Shown piece by piece: positions 36,032 to 43,888 of a stretch of 64,000 bases of DNA. This DNA is from Rhodanobacteraceae bacterium. Lineage in GTDB: Bacteria > Pseudomonadota > Gammaproteobacteria > Xanthomonadales > Rhodanobacteraceae. A program made the position numbers and the translations under genes. The notes under the pieces were generated by a model. That model was not told the origin of the DNA and did not search any database. It saw nothing but the letters and a program-made list of their open reading frames with translations. The stretch covers positions 17,448 to 81,447 of the forward strand of contig JAEUPP010000033.1 in assembly GCA_016790075.1 (NCBI GenBank), in the 5' to 3' direction. How positions within the stretch are numbered: position 1 is the first letter of the stretch; every line of letters begins with the position of its first letter.

Positions 36032-36385
36032 ATGAATTTCCCTTCGCTCAAATTTGCCCTGCCTGCCTTGTGCGCGCTCGTCTTTGGTCTCGCTCCGCTG
36101 CGCTCCAGCCAGGCCACGCAGTACGACGTGCAGTTTGTCGGCTGCATCGATTCGGGCACTTGCTACATCGGCATCAACCCGCCACTGATCGGCGCCATGC
36201 CGGCTGGTTGCAGCATGCGTGACCAGGTGCGCTTCTATCTCGGCGCGGCCGGTGGCCAGGCCCTGTACAACCTCGCGATGGCGGCGTTCATGTCGGGCTA
36301 CAAGCTCGACGTCACGCATCACCAGTTGGCAAACACCTGTATCGATGGGTTTGCGCGAGTCTGGTACATGGGGCCGGTTAAATGA
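36032..36385 (+). CDS. Small secreted Cys-containing protein, weakly AB5-B-subunit-like
   Basis: A 117-residue protein with a signal peptide (residues 1-~29, F-A-L-P-A-L-C-A-L-V-F-G-L ... S-S-Q-A). The ~88-residue mature part has C-I-D-S-G-T-C at the start, G-C-S-M-R-D in the middle and N-T-C-I-D-G-F-A-R-V-W-Y at the end, so two disulphides are possible. The order C-S-M, then Q-A-L-Y-N-L-A-M and a G-Y-K-L-D-V strand faintly resembles B subunits of subtilase-type AB5 toxins, which have C-S-M followed by L-Y-N-x-A-L; this is only a resemblance by eye. Its stop overlaps the next gene's ATG (ATGA), so the two are co-translated. It could otherwise be an orphan secreted protein of unknown function. 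Confidence 0.6.
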   Translation: MNFPSLKFALPALCALVFGLAPLRSSQATQYDVQFVGCIDSGTCYIGINPPLIGAMPAGCSMRDQVRFYLGAAGGQALYNLAMAAFMSGYKLDVTHHQLANTCIDGFARVWYMGPVK

Positions 36386-37587
36386 GCGATGGCAGCCAGA
36401 AGACTGGTATTGCTCGGCCTGGGCGAAACTGCGCGCGCCCATATTTGACTTTGATACTGGCCTTGGCAGGACTCGCCACAAGCTCTACCGGATGGGCGGG
36501 GCAGGGTTCGATGAATTGCTACAACATCATCGACGACCTCGATGGCGACGGCTACGCGAGAGCGGGTGCTCCGGGATATTGGCTCGACCGCGGTGACGGT
36601 CTGCATTGCCCCAACCCCGGAACGTGGGTCGATCAGGCAGGCGATTGCGACGACCACAACCCGTTCGTACATCCGCGTACGGATGAAATCGACGGCAACG
36701 GCATCGACGACAACTGTAGTGCGCTTGATCCCGGTCCGAATGTCAGCGCGGCGGATGAGCCCATTGCGTACTTTGCCGGAGCGGAGGGTTTTGATCGCAC
36801 GCCGACGTCGTTTGGCATGGTCGTGCGCCTCAATGACCCGGTGCTTACCAGCTGGGTGGCGCGCAAGCTGAGACTGCGCGCCGAGGTGGAAATCGCGCCG
36901 CTAGACGCGTCGAACCACGTGCAGCGCAGGTACCTGCCGTACGGGTCGGACGTTACCCTCGATCTGGCGCACCTGACCGTGCCGGATTTGCTGCCCGACA
37001 AGGTCTATCGCGTGCAGGTACGCTTTACGTCCTGCGTGCTGTTCCCGGTAACGTCCAGTTGCCGCACTACGCCCTGGTCGAATCCGTTCTATGGGGCTAC
37101 GGGGAGTTATACCAACGATGGAGAAATCCGAGCCCAGATCGTTTCCTCTGCCTTATCACAGTTCAAGGACTCGTCCTATCAGCAAGTGGGATATGGGGGA
37201 GGTGATGGAAATCGCTATGGAGCGGACTACGGAGAACAGTGGTGTTCGGAGTTCTATTCCTGGGTGCTCGATCCGTTCGTCAGTTGGAACAATGGTGCGC
37301 GTCCAACGACCACCAACGGCTTGCTTTTTCACTTCGCAATGGCTGGGGGCGGGCTGTCGCCATTGGTGACGGACGGGTGGAACGTACCTGCCGTCGGGCG
37401 GCGTGGTGACTATGTCGCGATGGACACCAACTCGGACGGCGAAATCAATCACAGCGGCATGCTGCTGGCATGGGACGCGGATCGGCATAAAGCGTGGACT
37501 GTCGAAGGAAACCATGGAAACGAAGTGCATATCAGCACGCGTTTACCGGGGACTGAAATCATGAAATTGGGTAGATTGTCGAAATAG
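36382..37587 (+). CDS. Exported protein with MopE-like motif and CHAP-like hydrolase domain
   Basis: A 401-residue protein. A hydrophobic export segment (residues ~20-40, L-T-L-I-L-A-L-A-G-L-A-T-S) follows a basic start. Residues ~50-115 hold a MopE-type motif (D-D-L-D-G-D-G-Y, then G-D-C-D-D-H-N-P-F-V-H-P and E-I-D-G-N-G-I-D-D-N-C), thought to bind calcium or copper. After an FnIII-like middle, the C-terminal ~130 residues look like a CHAP/NlpC-type amidase: W-C-S-E-F-Y-S-W-V with a candidate nucleophile Cys, then H-S-G-M-L-L-A-W-D with the His, and V-E-G-N-H-G-N. It overlaps the upstream gene by four bases. The peptidoglycan or protein substrate is not known. Confidence 0.7.
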   Translation: MSDGSQKTGIARPGRNCARPYLTLILALAGLATSSTGWAGQGSMNCYNIIDDLDGDGYARAGAPGYWLDRGDGLHCPNPGTWVDQAGDCDDHNPFVHPRTDEIDGNGIDDNCSALDPGPNVSAADEPIAYFAGAEGFDRTPTSFGMVVRLNDPVLTSWVARKLRLRAEVEIAPLDASNHVQRRYLPYGSDVTLDLAHLTVPDLLPDKVYRVQVRFTSCVLFPVTSSCRTTPWSNPFYGATGSYTNDGEIRAQIVSSALSQFKDSSYQQVGYGGGDGNRYGADYGEQWCSEFYSWVLDPFVSWNNGARPTTTNGLLFHFAMAGGGLSPLVTDGWNVPAVGRRGDYVAMDTNSDGEINHSGMLLAWDADRHKAWTVEGNHGNEVHISTRLPGTEIMKLGRLSK

Positions 37588-37605
37588 CGTAACCCTGCTC
37601 GGACG

Positions 37606-37628
37606 ATGGCGGGCAGTCTGCCCGCCAT
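37606..37628 (+). terminator. Hairpin after the CHAP-like gene
   Basis: ATGGCGGGCA (37606-37615) and TGCCCGCCAT (37619-37628) form a perfect 10-bp stem with a 3-base loop, 18 bases after the stop codon. No T run follows, so it may also act as an mRNA 3' stabiliser. Confidence 0.45.
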
Positions 37629-37798
37629 GTCGAGCCTGAGCTATGCCTGACTGCATCTGCCTCTGTCCGATGACAGCTGTCCGGCAGCGACAGCAACCAT
37701 CACACTCTACTCGTTGCTTTCAGCCTGACCAAGGCGAAGCACCACCATCTGCAATTTTTTGCAGCGCCGCAGTCGGGCTGATTGCACGGAGTGCATCA

Positions 37799-39157
37799 AT
37801 GCGTATCGCCTGTTTTGTTGTCCTCAACTCCCTGCTCGCCTGCGCGGAGGCAGCAGATTATTACGTTGGGCCGGCACAAGCGCATACAACGCTTCAGTCC
37901 CTGCTCGATGCGGTAAATCTCGCACCCGGTGACGTAGTGCATGTCGAGGGCAATCGGACCTACGGCGTTGGCAGCGGCGTCATCGTACGCTCGGACGACG
38001 GAGGAACGGTGACTGCGCCCGTCGTGATTCGCGGCGAACGCATGGCAGGCCAGCGTCCTGTACTCTCGGGTGGAATCAATACGATCAAATTCCAGTCGTC
38101 GGATCACATAGTGTTCGAGGGTTTCGAGGTGACTGGCGGAACGTCCCGCTGCATCTTTCACGACGCCCATGACGTCACGATCCGCGACGTACTGGTGCGC
38201 GACTGCCCCAATCACGGCATCCACAGCGCCGATCTGGCTGGCTCGCTCACGGTCGAGTATTCGGAGCTTCATCACATCGGCGGTGCCGGCAACGATCAGA
38301 AGCACGCCATCTATGCACAGACGGGCGAACTGGAACATCCGGGTGCGGTGTTTCGCCTACGCCATTCCTACCTGCACGATGGCTTGAGCGGCAACCTGGT
38401 CAAGTCGCGTGCGCAGCGGACGGAACTTCACTACAACTGGATTGAAGGTGCCCATATCCAGGAAGTGGAGATGCTGAGCCCCGATCCCGACTTCCAGGAA
38501 AATCCGGCCTGGTCCGACGCGACGGCACGCGAGGATGGCGAGATGGTCGGCAATGTCGTGTTCCACCGCAGTGCTGCGTCGAGCTACTCGGTACGGCTCG
38601 GCGGCGATGGAACCGGCGCAGGCAGCGCCGGCTACTATCGACTCGTTGGCAATACGTTCATCGTCAACGGCGCCGGAACCGTGCTTCGTCTGTTTGCGCA
38701 GCTGCAGTCGGTTGATGCACACAACAATGTCTTCACACGGCTCGGTGGCGGCGGCCTCCAGGTGTTTCGCGACGTCGAGGCGGACTGGGTCGACGCAAAC
38801 GGCATGCCCGGTGTTCGCCAGATGAGTGGCTCGGGGAATTTCGTCGATTCTGCAGCGAGCGCCGTTCCCGGCAGCTGGATTTCCACGTACAGCGCCCCAG
38901 CAGCGGGATTCGTCGACGCCGGTGCCAATGATTTCTCGCCTAACCCGTCAAGCCCGCTTCTGGATCACGGCACGACGGGGGCATCGCCCGCTGCTTTTCC
39001 ATTCCCCGCGCCCCTGGGGCTCGCCGCATTCCAGCCCCGTCGCGGTGCCGTATCGCCGGGTTTTGCGGAACCCCGTCCGACGGCAGGTCCGCCTGATATC
39101 GGAGCCTACGAACGGACAGGCGACGCAATCTTCGTGGACGGTTTCGACGGTCCTTGA
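37799..39157 (+). CDS. Secreted right-handed beta-helix protein
   Basis: A 452-residue protein from the ATG at 37799, chosen because residues 1-19 (R-I-A-C-F-V-V-L-N-S-L-L-A-C-A-E-A) then form a signal peptide directly before A-D-Y-Y-V-G. The body shows parallel beta-helix rungs typical of pectate lyase/PbH1 proteins: G-D-V-V-H-V-E-G-N, P-V-V-I-R-G-E-R, H-I-V-F-E-G-F-E-V-T-G-G, D-V-T-I-R-D-V-L-V-R-D-C-P-N-H-G-I-H and V-E-Y-S-E-L-H-H-I-G. The end carries D-A-I-F-V-D-G-F-D-G, the tail motif common in secreted proteins of this lineage. It may be a polysaccharide-degrading enzyme acting with the lyase at 33588, but no catalytic residues could be assigned. Confidence 0.75.
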   Translation: MRIACFVVLNSLLACAEAADYYVGPAQAHTTLQSLLDAVNLAPGDVVHVEGNRTYGVGSGVIVRSDDGGTVTAPVVIRGERMAGQRPVLSGGINTIKFQSSDHIVFEGFEVTGGTSRCIFHDAHDVTIRDVLVRDCPNHGIHSADLAGSLTVEYSELHHIGGAGNDQKHAIYAQTGELEHPGAVFRLRHSYLHDGLSGNLVKSRAQRTELHYNWIEGAHIQEVEMLSPDPDFQENPAWSDATAREDGEMVGNVVFHRSAASSYSVRLGGDGTGAGSAGYYRLVGNTFIVNGAGTVLRLFAQLQSVDAHNNVFTRLGGGGLQVFRDVEADWVDANGMPGVRQMSGSGNFVDSAASAVPGSWISTYSAPAAGFVDAGANDFSPNPSSPLLDHGTTGASPAAFPFPAPLGLAAFQPRRGAVSPGFAEPRPTAGPPDIGAYERTGDAIFVDGFDGP

Positions 39158-39182
39158 CGTATAGCAGCGTCCTCGCTTTGGT

Positions 39183-42100
39183 ATGTTCCGGGTGCCGAGA
39201 GTTGTCACCCTTATCGGGAGGCTGTTCGAGCATAGTCCCGTGGCTCCTTCCTTTCGCCATAGCCTGCCGCGTATCGCCGCAAACCTGCGACGCGGTGTCG
39301 CCGTGTTTGCCGTCAGCGTGCTGTTCCAGCTAGCGGCTGCCCAGGTTCCGCATCCTGGCCATCTGTTGTTCCAGGGTTATGGTGCCGCCCAGGGGCTGCC
39401 GGACGTCGGTATTTTCCAGGTCGTGCAGGATCGCACCGGCTTTATCTGGGCGACGACGGAAGACGGCCTATACCGCTACGACAGTCACCGTTTCCAAGCA
39501 TTCGGTTTGCGTGACGGACTGCCCTCAGTCGTGGTCACGGCCATTCACGAAGATGCGAGTGGCACGCTTTGGGTCGGCACGCGTGCAGGTCTCGCGCGTT
39601 GGAACGGGCAGACGTTCCAGGCCCTTGCCAGTTCAGATGGTCGCGAACTCGATGTTGCGGCCATCGTCGACAGTCCGGATACGCTGTGGGTGGCAGCTGC
39701 ACAAGGCCTGTATCGGCGCCGAGCCGACGGGCCGCTGGAAGCGGTGGCCGGCTGGCCAGGTGGGCCTGCAACAGCCGCGCATTTCACGTCGGCACCGGCA
39801 CGCCTCTGGGTAGCACGCTGGGATAGCGGCGCTCAATTGTGGACGCTCGAGAAGGAGTCCTGGCGGCAAGCCATCCTGCCGGCAAACCGCTTGCTCGAGC
39901 GTATCGGTGGAATCGTTGCTGACGGCGGCGGACGACTGTGGGTGCGACAGGCGTCGACACTGCTCGTCGGCACGCCTGGCGACCGGGCATTCGCCGACGC
40001 GCAGTTGCCGCCGTCGTTCCATTCCAGACTGAGAGCTGCCGGCAGTTACCTCGTCGCCGGCCGGCACGGGGACGTGTGGGTGCCTACCGATAGCGGTGTG
40101 CTGCACTATCGGGACGGCGTATGGGATTACGTCGACACTGCGTCGAGCCTGCGTGTGCCATGGGTACGCGCCGTGCTGGAAGATCGAGAGGGATCGCTCT
40201 GGATTGGTTCAGTCGGTCTGCACCGTCTGAGACGCGGCGGTTTGTTTCGCGCGTACACCACGGCTGAAGGGCTGAACGACAACGTAGTCTGGAGTGTGCT
40301 GCGCGATCACGACAACCGATTGTGGATCGGCGGGGCGGGGCTTGCCGAACTGACTCCGGCCGGCGCTCGCACGGTAGCGGGAACTGAAAGTCACTATATC
40401 CGCACGATCGTCGAAGGCGCTGACGGCGTGCTCTATGCGGCGGGTGTCCCCGGAAACGTGGTGTTCACCTTTGACACACGGCGCCACACGTTGCAGAGAA
40501 CCGAACTGGCATCGCTAGCATCACGCCGCATCATGCGTCTGTTGCGCGAGCCGGGCTTGCTCTGGGTGGCGACCGACGAATCCGGTCTGTTGCAGGCTCG
40601 CGAGGGAAAGACACTCGAGTTCGCGCGGACGGAGTTGCCTCAAGGGGATGTGCGCGAATCCATAGGCGACATTTCACGAGACGGCAGCGGCCGACTTTGG
40701 GTCGCCGGGCGGCATGGTCTCGTTGTGCGTGATGACAAACAGTGGAAGCGATTTACACGCCATGACGGTCTCCGTCGCGACTTCGTCGCCTACGCGAGGC
40801 CGATGCGCGACGGAACCCTGCTCGCCGGCTACTTTGATCCGCTAGGCATTGCACAGGTGCGGTACCTAGGCGATCGGCTCGTGGTTGAGCGCCATATCGA
40901 TCCTCCCGCAGCGGATGAAGGTCTGAACAGCCTGTTTCTGATTGCCGAAGACCCAACCGGGCGCTTGTGGACCGGCAGCGGACACGGCCTTGATGTGCGT
41001 GATGCGGCAGGCGCCTGGCAGCACTTCGGCATTGCGGACGGGCTGGTGGGTGAAGATGTCAACAACATGGCGTTTCTGGCTGAGACCGAGAATATCTGGA
41101 TCGGAACTAGCGCAGGACTCGCACGCTTTGATGTGCAACGCTATCGGCAACTGCCGGCGCCGCTTGCGCCAACACCGACCATCACCGCGTTGCGTGTTGG
41201 CCAACGCCCGCTGCAGTCGGCTGACTCGCCGATTGAGACCTCGGCTGGTGACAGCCGCTTTTATGCCCGCTACGCGGCACTGGCCTACGCCGATGAAGAT
41301 CAGCGGGAGTACCGCACGCGCCTAGTCGGATTCGACGCCGATTTTCAGATCGGCAATGAGCACGAGGCGAGGTATGTGGGGTTGGGGCCGGGACACTACC
41401 AGTTCGAAGTCGCTGCGCGCAGCCGTGGCGGCTCCTGGAGTGCTCCGCACATCGTGGATTTTTATATTCCTCCCTTGTGGTGGCAGTCCGTATGGACTCG
41501 AACCGCCGGCGTCGTGTGCCTCGTGGCCGTAGTGCTGCTGGGTCTGCGCTGGCGCATGTCCGTACTGCATCGGCGCAATCGCGCACTGGAGGAGTGTGTC
41601 GCTACGCGCACCGAGGAACTCAGTCGTAGCAACACCGCGCTGGCGGGTGAGGTCGAAATACGGCGCGCCGCTGAAACCGCTCTGGAGATAGCGAATGCGG
41701 AGGAGCGGCGGCGCACGGAGCGATTGACTGTCATTGCACGTATTGCGTCGCTGATTTCGTCAAATCTGGACCGCGACACGCTGTTGCAGCGTTCGGCGGA
41801 TGCTGTCCACGAAGTGCTCGACTATCCGAATGTCGATATACCCACGGTAGAAGCCGACTCGCCGGGCGTGCTCGTCGTACGGGCGCGCGGCGGCTGGCAC
41901 AAGCGGGCCATAGCGGGTGTGGACCGGATACCCCTGGCGACAGGAATCATGGGAGCAGCGGTGCGCGAGCGGCGCGTTCAGTGGGTGAACGACACCTCCG
42001 CCGATCCGCGTTATGTGTGCCCACCCAACACGCCCGGTTCGAAAGCGGAGCTCGCCATTCCTATCGTGATGGGCGACAGCGTGTACGGTGTGTTGAACGT

Positions 42101-42872
42101 GGAGGCCAACCATCCTTTCGACGAACTCGATGTCGCGAGTCTTGGCATCGTGGCTGACTATCTGGCTGTCGCGGTCGAGAATACGCGTTTGTTCGAGCAG
42201 GCCCAGGACGCCGCCGTCAAGAAGGAGCGCAAGCGCGTCGCATACGACTTGCACGACAACATTACCCAGATTCTTTCGTCGATCAGCATGCAGGCGCAGG
42301 CACTGGCTCATGGTGCCGGCAACGGGAGCGAGTTTGCCTGCCGAGTGGCACGTTTGGCCGAGCTCGCGCAGATTGCATCGGCCGAGATGCGCGCGATGCT
42401 GGATCAGCTGCGCCCGCCTCACGCGGCCATGTCCAGCGTGCCTGGAAACACGGTCGCGAGAGATCATTCGCGCGCGCCACCGCTACCACGCGCGCTGCAC
42501 GAACTCGTGCAGCGCATGGTGCCAGAGTCAGTAATTGTGGAATTCGATTTTGCGGGCTACGTTCCGCAGCAGGCGCAACACGAGGAAGCGCTGCTGCGGG
42601 TGGTACAGGAAGCCGTTTCGAATGCTTTGCGCCATTCCGGAGCGGGTCGGCTGCGCGTCAAAGGCTATGTGTCGCATGACTACGTCTCGGTGAGCATCGT
42701 GGACGACGGCCGCGGGCTCGAACTGCAGACGCACGGCCATGGACTTGGTCAGGAAAGCATGCGCGCACGGATGGCGTCGGTTGGCGGCACCCTTGTCGTT
42801 GGAGCGGCGCAACCTCGCGGAACGATCGTGTCTGCGACCATGCCGCGAAGCGACCGCCGAGCTGCGCATTAG
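39183..42872 (+). CDS. Propeller sensor histidine kinase (two-component propeller, Y_Y_Y, GAF, HisKA_3)
   Basis: A 1229-residue membrane sensor kinase. A hydrophobic segment near residues 38-53 allows export of a periplasmic sensor of ~700 residues built from propeller blades (Q-D-R-T-G-F-I-W-A-T-T-E-D-G-L-Y-R-Y, E-D-A-S-G-T-L-W-V-G-T, and so on), followed by a Y_Y_Y domain (Y-R-T-R-L-V-G-F-D). The transmembrane helix is at ~775-793 (V-V-C-L-V-A-V-V-L-L-G-L-R-W). A short coiled coil leads to a GAF domain (~860-1005). The HisKA_3 helix has R-V-A-Y-D-L-H-D-N-I-T-Q near residue 1020, with His as phospho-site. The ATPase domain has E-A-V-S-N-A-L-R-H-S and D-D-G-R-G-L. HisKA_3 kinases signal to NarL/LuxR regulators; the likely partner is at 32942. 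Confidence 0.9.
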   Translation: MFRVPRVVTLIGRLFEHSPVAPSFRHSLPRIAANLRRGVAVFAVSVLFQLAAAQVPHPGHLLFQGYGAAQGLPDVGIFQVVQDRTGFIWATTEDGLYRYDSHRFQAFGLRDGLPSVVVTAIHEDASGTLWVGTRAGLARWNGQTFQALASSDGRELDVAAIVDSPDTLWVAAAQGLYRRRADGPLEAVAGWPGGPATAAHFTSAPARLWVARWDSGAQLWTLEKESWRQAILPANRLLERIGGIVADGGGRLWVRQASTLLVGTPGDRAFADAQLPPSFHSRLRAAGSYLVAGRHGDVWVPTDSGVLHYRDGVWDYVDTASSLRVPWVRAVLEDREGSLWIGSVGLHRLRRGGLFRAYTTAEGLNDNVVWSVLRDHDNRLWIGGAGLAELTPAGARTVAGTESHYIRTIVEGADGVLYAAGVPGNVVFTFDTRRHTLQRTELASLASRRIMRLLREPGLLWVATDESGLLQAREGKTLEFARTELPQGDVRESIGDISRDGSGRLWVAGRHGLVVRDDKQWKRFTRHDGLRRDFVAYARPMRDGTLLAGYFDPLGIAQVRYLGDRLVVERHIDPPAADEGLNSLFLIAEDPTGRLWTGSGHGLDVRDAAGAWQHFGIADGLVGEDVNNMAFLAETENIWIGTSAGLARFDVQRYRQLPAPLAPTPTITALRVGQRPLQSADSPIETSAGDSRFYARYAALAYADEDQREYRTRLVGFDADFQIGNEHEARYVGLGPGHYQFEVAARSRGGSWSAPHIVDFYIPPLWWQSVWTRTAGVVCLVAVVLLGLRWRMSVLHRRNRALEECVATRTEELSRSNTALAGEVEIRRAAETALEIANAEERRRTERLTVIARIASLISSNLDRDTLLQRSADAVHEVLDYPNVDIPTVEADSPGVLVVRARGGWHKRAIAGVDRIPLATGIMGAAVRERRVQWVNDTSADPRYVCPPNTPGSKAELAIPIVMGDSVYGVLNVEANHPFDELDVASLGIVADYLAVAVENTRLFEQAQDAAVKKERKRVAYDLHDNITQILSSISMQAQALAHGAGNGSEFACRVARLAELAQIASAEMRAMLDQLRPPHAAMSSVPGNTVARDHSRAPPLPRALHELVQRMVPESVIVEFDFAGYVPQQAQHEEALLRVVQEAVSNALRHSGAGRLRVKGYVSHDYVSVSIVDDGRGLELQTHGHGLGQESMRARMASVGGTLVVGAAQPRGTIVSATMPRSDRRAAH

Positions 42873-43026
42873 CGTTCGCACGTTCCCTAGCCGCCGCCGA
42901 CCGCCTTTACGAATCCCGCTGCTCGTCCGGAATTCGCCGTCGACAGGGCACGCTCGGCGATGATCCTGCCCCTGTTTCTCGGACACCCGGATAAGCGACT
43001 TATTCTCGCAATCCGAGGTGAAAGAG

Positions 43027-43372
43027 ATGACCCAAAAAAGCGGAGACGAAGCGGGAGCGCAAGCAGTTCAGTACTGAGTTCAGACAGCAAGCGCTGCTGC
43101 GGGCGGTGAAGGACGGCGTGCCTGCGGTGGCACGGGATCTGGGCTTGGATCCGGCGCAGCTCTACGCATGGCGAGCCAAGGCGCAGCAGCAAGCTCAGGA
43201 TGCGGAGGCGCAGCGGTTGATACAGTCCGAGCACGCCCGATTGAAGCGTGAGGTTGGGCTGGTCCATGTCCGAACGCATGACCGCGAAAGGTAACTGCTA
43301 CGACAATGCGGCCATGGAGAGCTGGAACCACAGCCTCAAGGTTGAGGCGATCCACGGCGAACGCCGGATCGC
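43027..43372 (+). pseudogene. IS3-family transposase remnant with frameshift and internal deletion
   Basis: The frame beginning after the A-run near 43031 reads [21 protein letters not shown], then [15 protein letters not shown], an OrfA-type helix-turn-helix. The ATG at 43027 is out of frame with this, so a frameshift in the A-run is evident. The OrfA frame runs to L-K-R-E-V-G-L and jumps straight into [13 protein letters not shown] (43288-43326), the end of the DDE core of OrfB. Most of OrfB is thus deleted. The remnant stops where the IS5 fragment begins. Confidence 0.85.
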
Positions 43373-43647
43373 TCACCCCGAACCAGTTCTGCATCAGATG
43401 GACCTTTAGTATCGCCCTCAGTGGATACGGCCGGCGACCATTCCCTGCCTTCGGATACACCGGCTCGATCAGGTTCAACAGATTCGTCCACGGAATGATC
43501 TGCTCCATCTCCGCCAGAAACGTCTCGCGGCGCGTCCGTTTGCGCTTGCTCGCGTACTCCGAATCACCGAAGCTCATCTGCGACATCGACCGGTTCCTGC
43601 TGGCCGGTTGACGCTATTTCAGCACAAAGGACTTGTTCAGAGGTTCC
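43371..43647 (-). mobile_element. IS5-family transposase 5' fragment with one terminal repeat
   Basis: From 43586 on the minus strand the frame reads [12 protein letters not shown] and continues [12 protein letters not shown], with [13 protein letters not shown] near residue 47. This is the N-terminus of an IS5 (IS1112/IS1031-like) transposase. It ends after Q-N-W-F-G-V-S-D-P at the junction with the IS3 remnant, leaving only about 70 residues. The outer end still carries GGAACCTCTGAACAAGTCC (minus strand, 43647-43629), an IS5-like terminal repeat. The element is dead. Confidence 0.85.
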
Positions 43648-43888
43648 CAAGATCAGAGAGCAGAGATCCCACGAATAGGACTGCCAATATTTCTTTGTAG
43701 GCGGTTTTTCACATAGTTGTGATTGGTAGTTTTGTAGAGTCCGCTTAGGGGCGACGAACCACTGTGGTTTCGGTGATGTAAGTGCTGCATTGAGATACGC
43801 GTGTTGGCGTTTGCCTGCGGCCACCTGCCTGTTTCCGCTTACCGCGTGCGTCGATCGATTGGCGGTTGTGCACTGGTGGAGGACTGAC

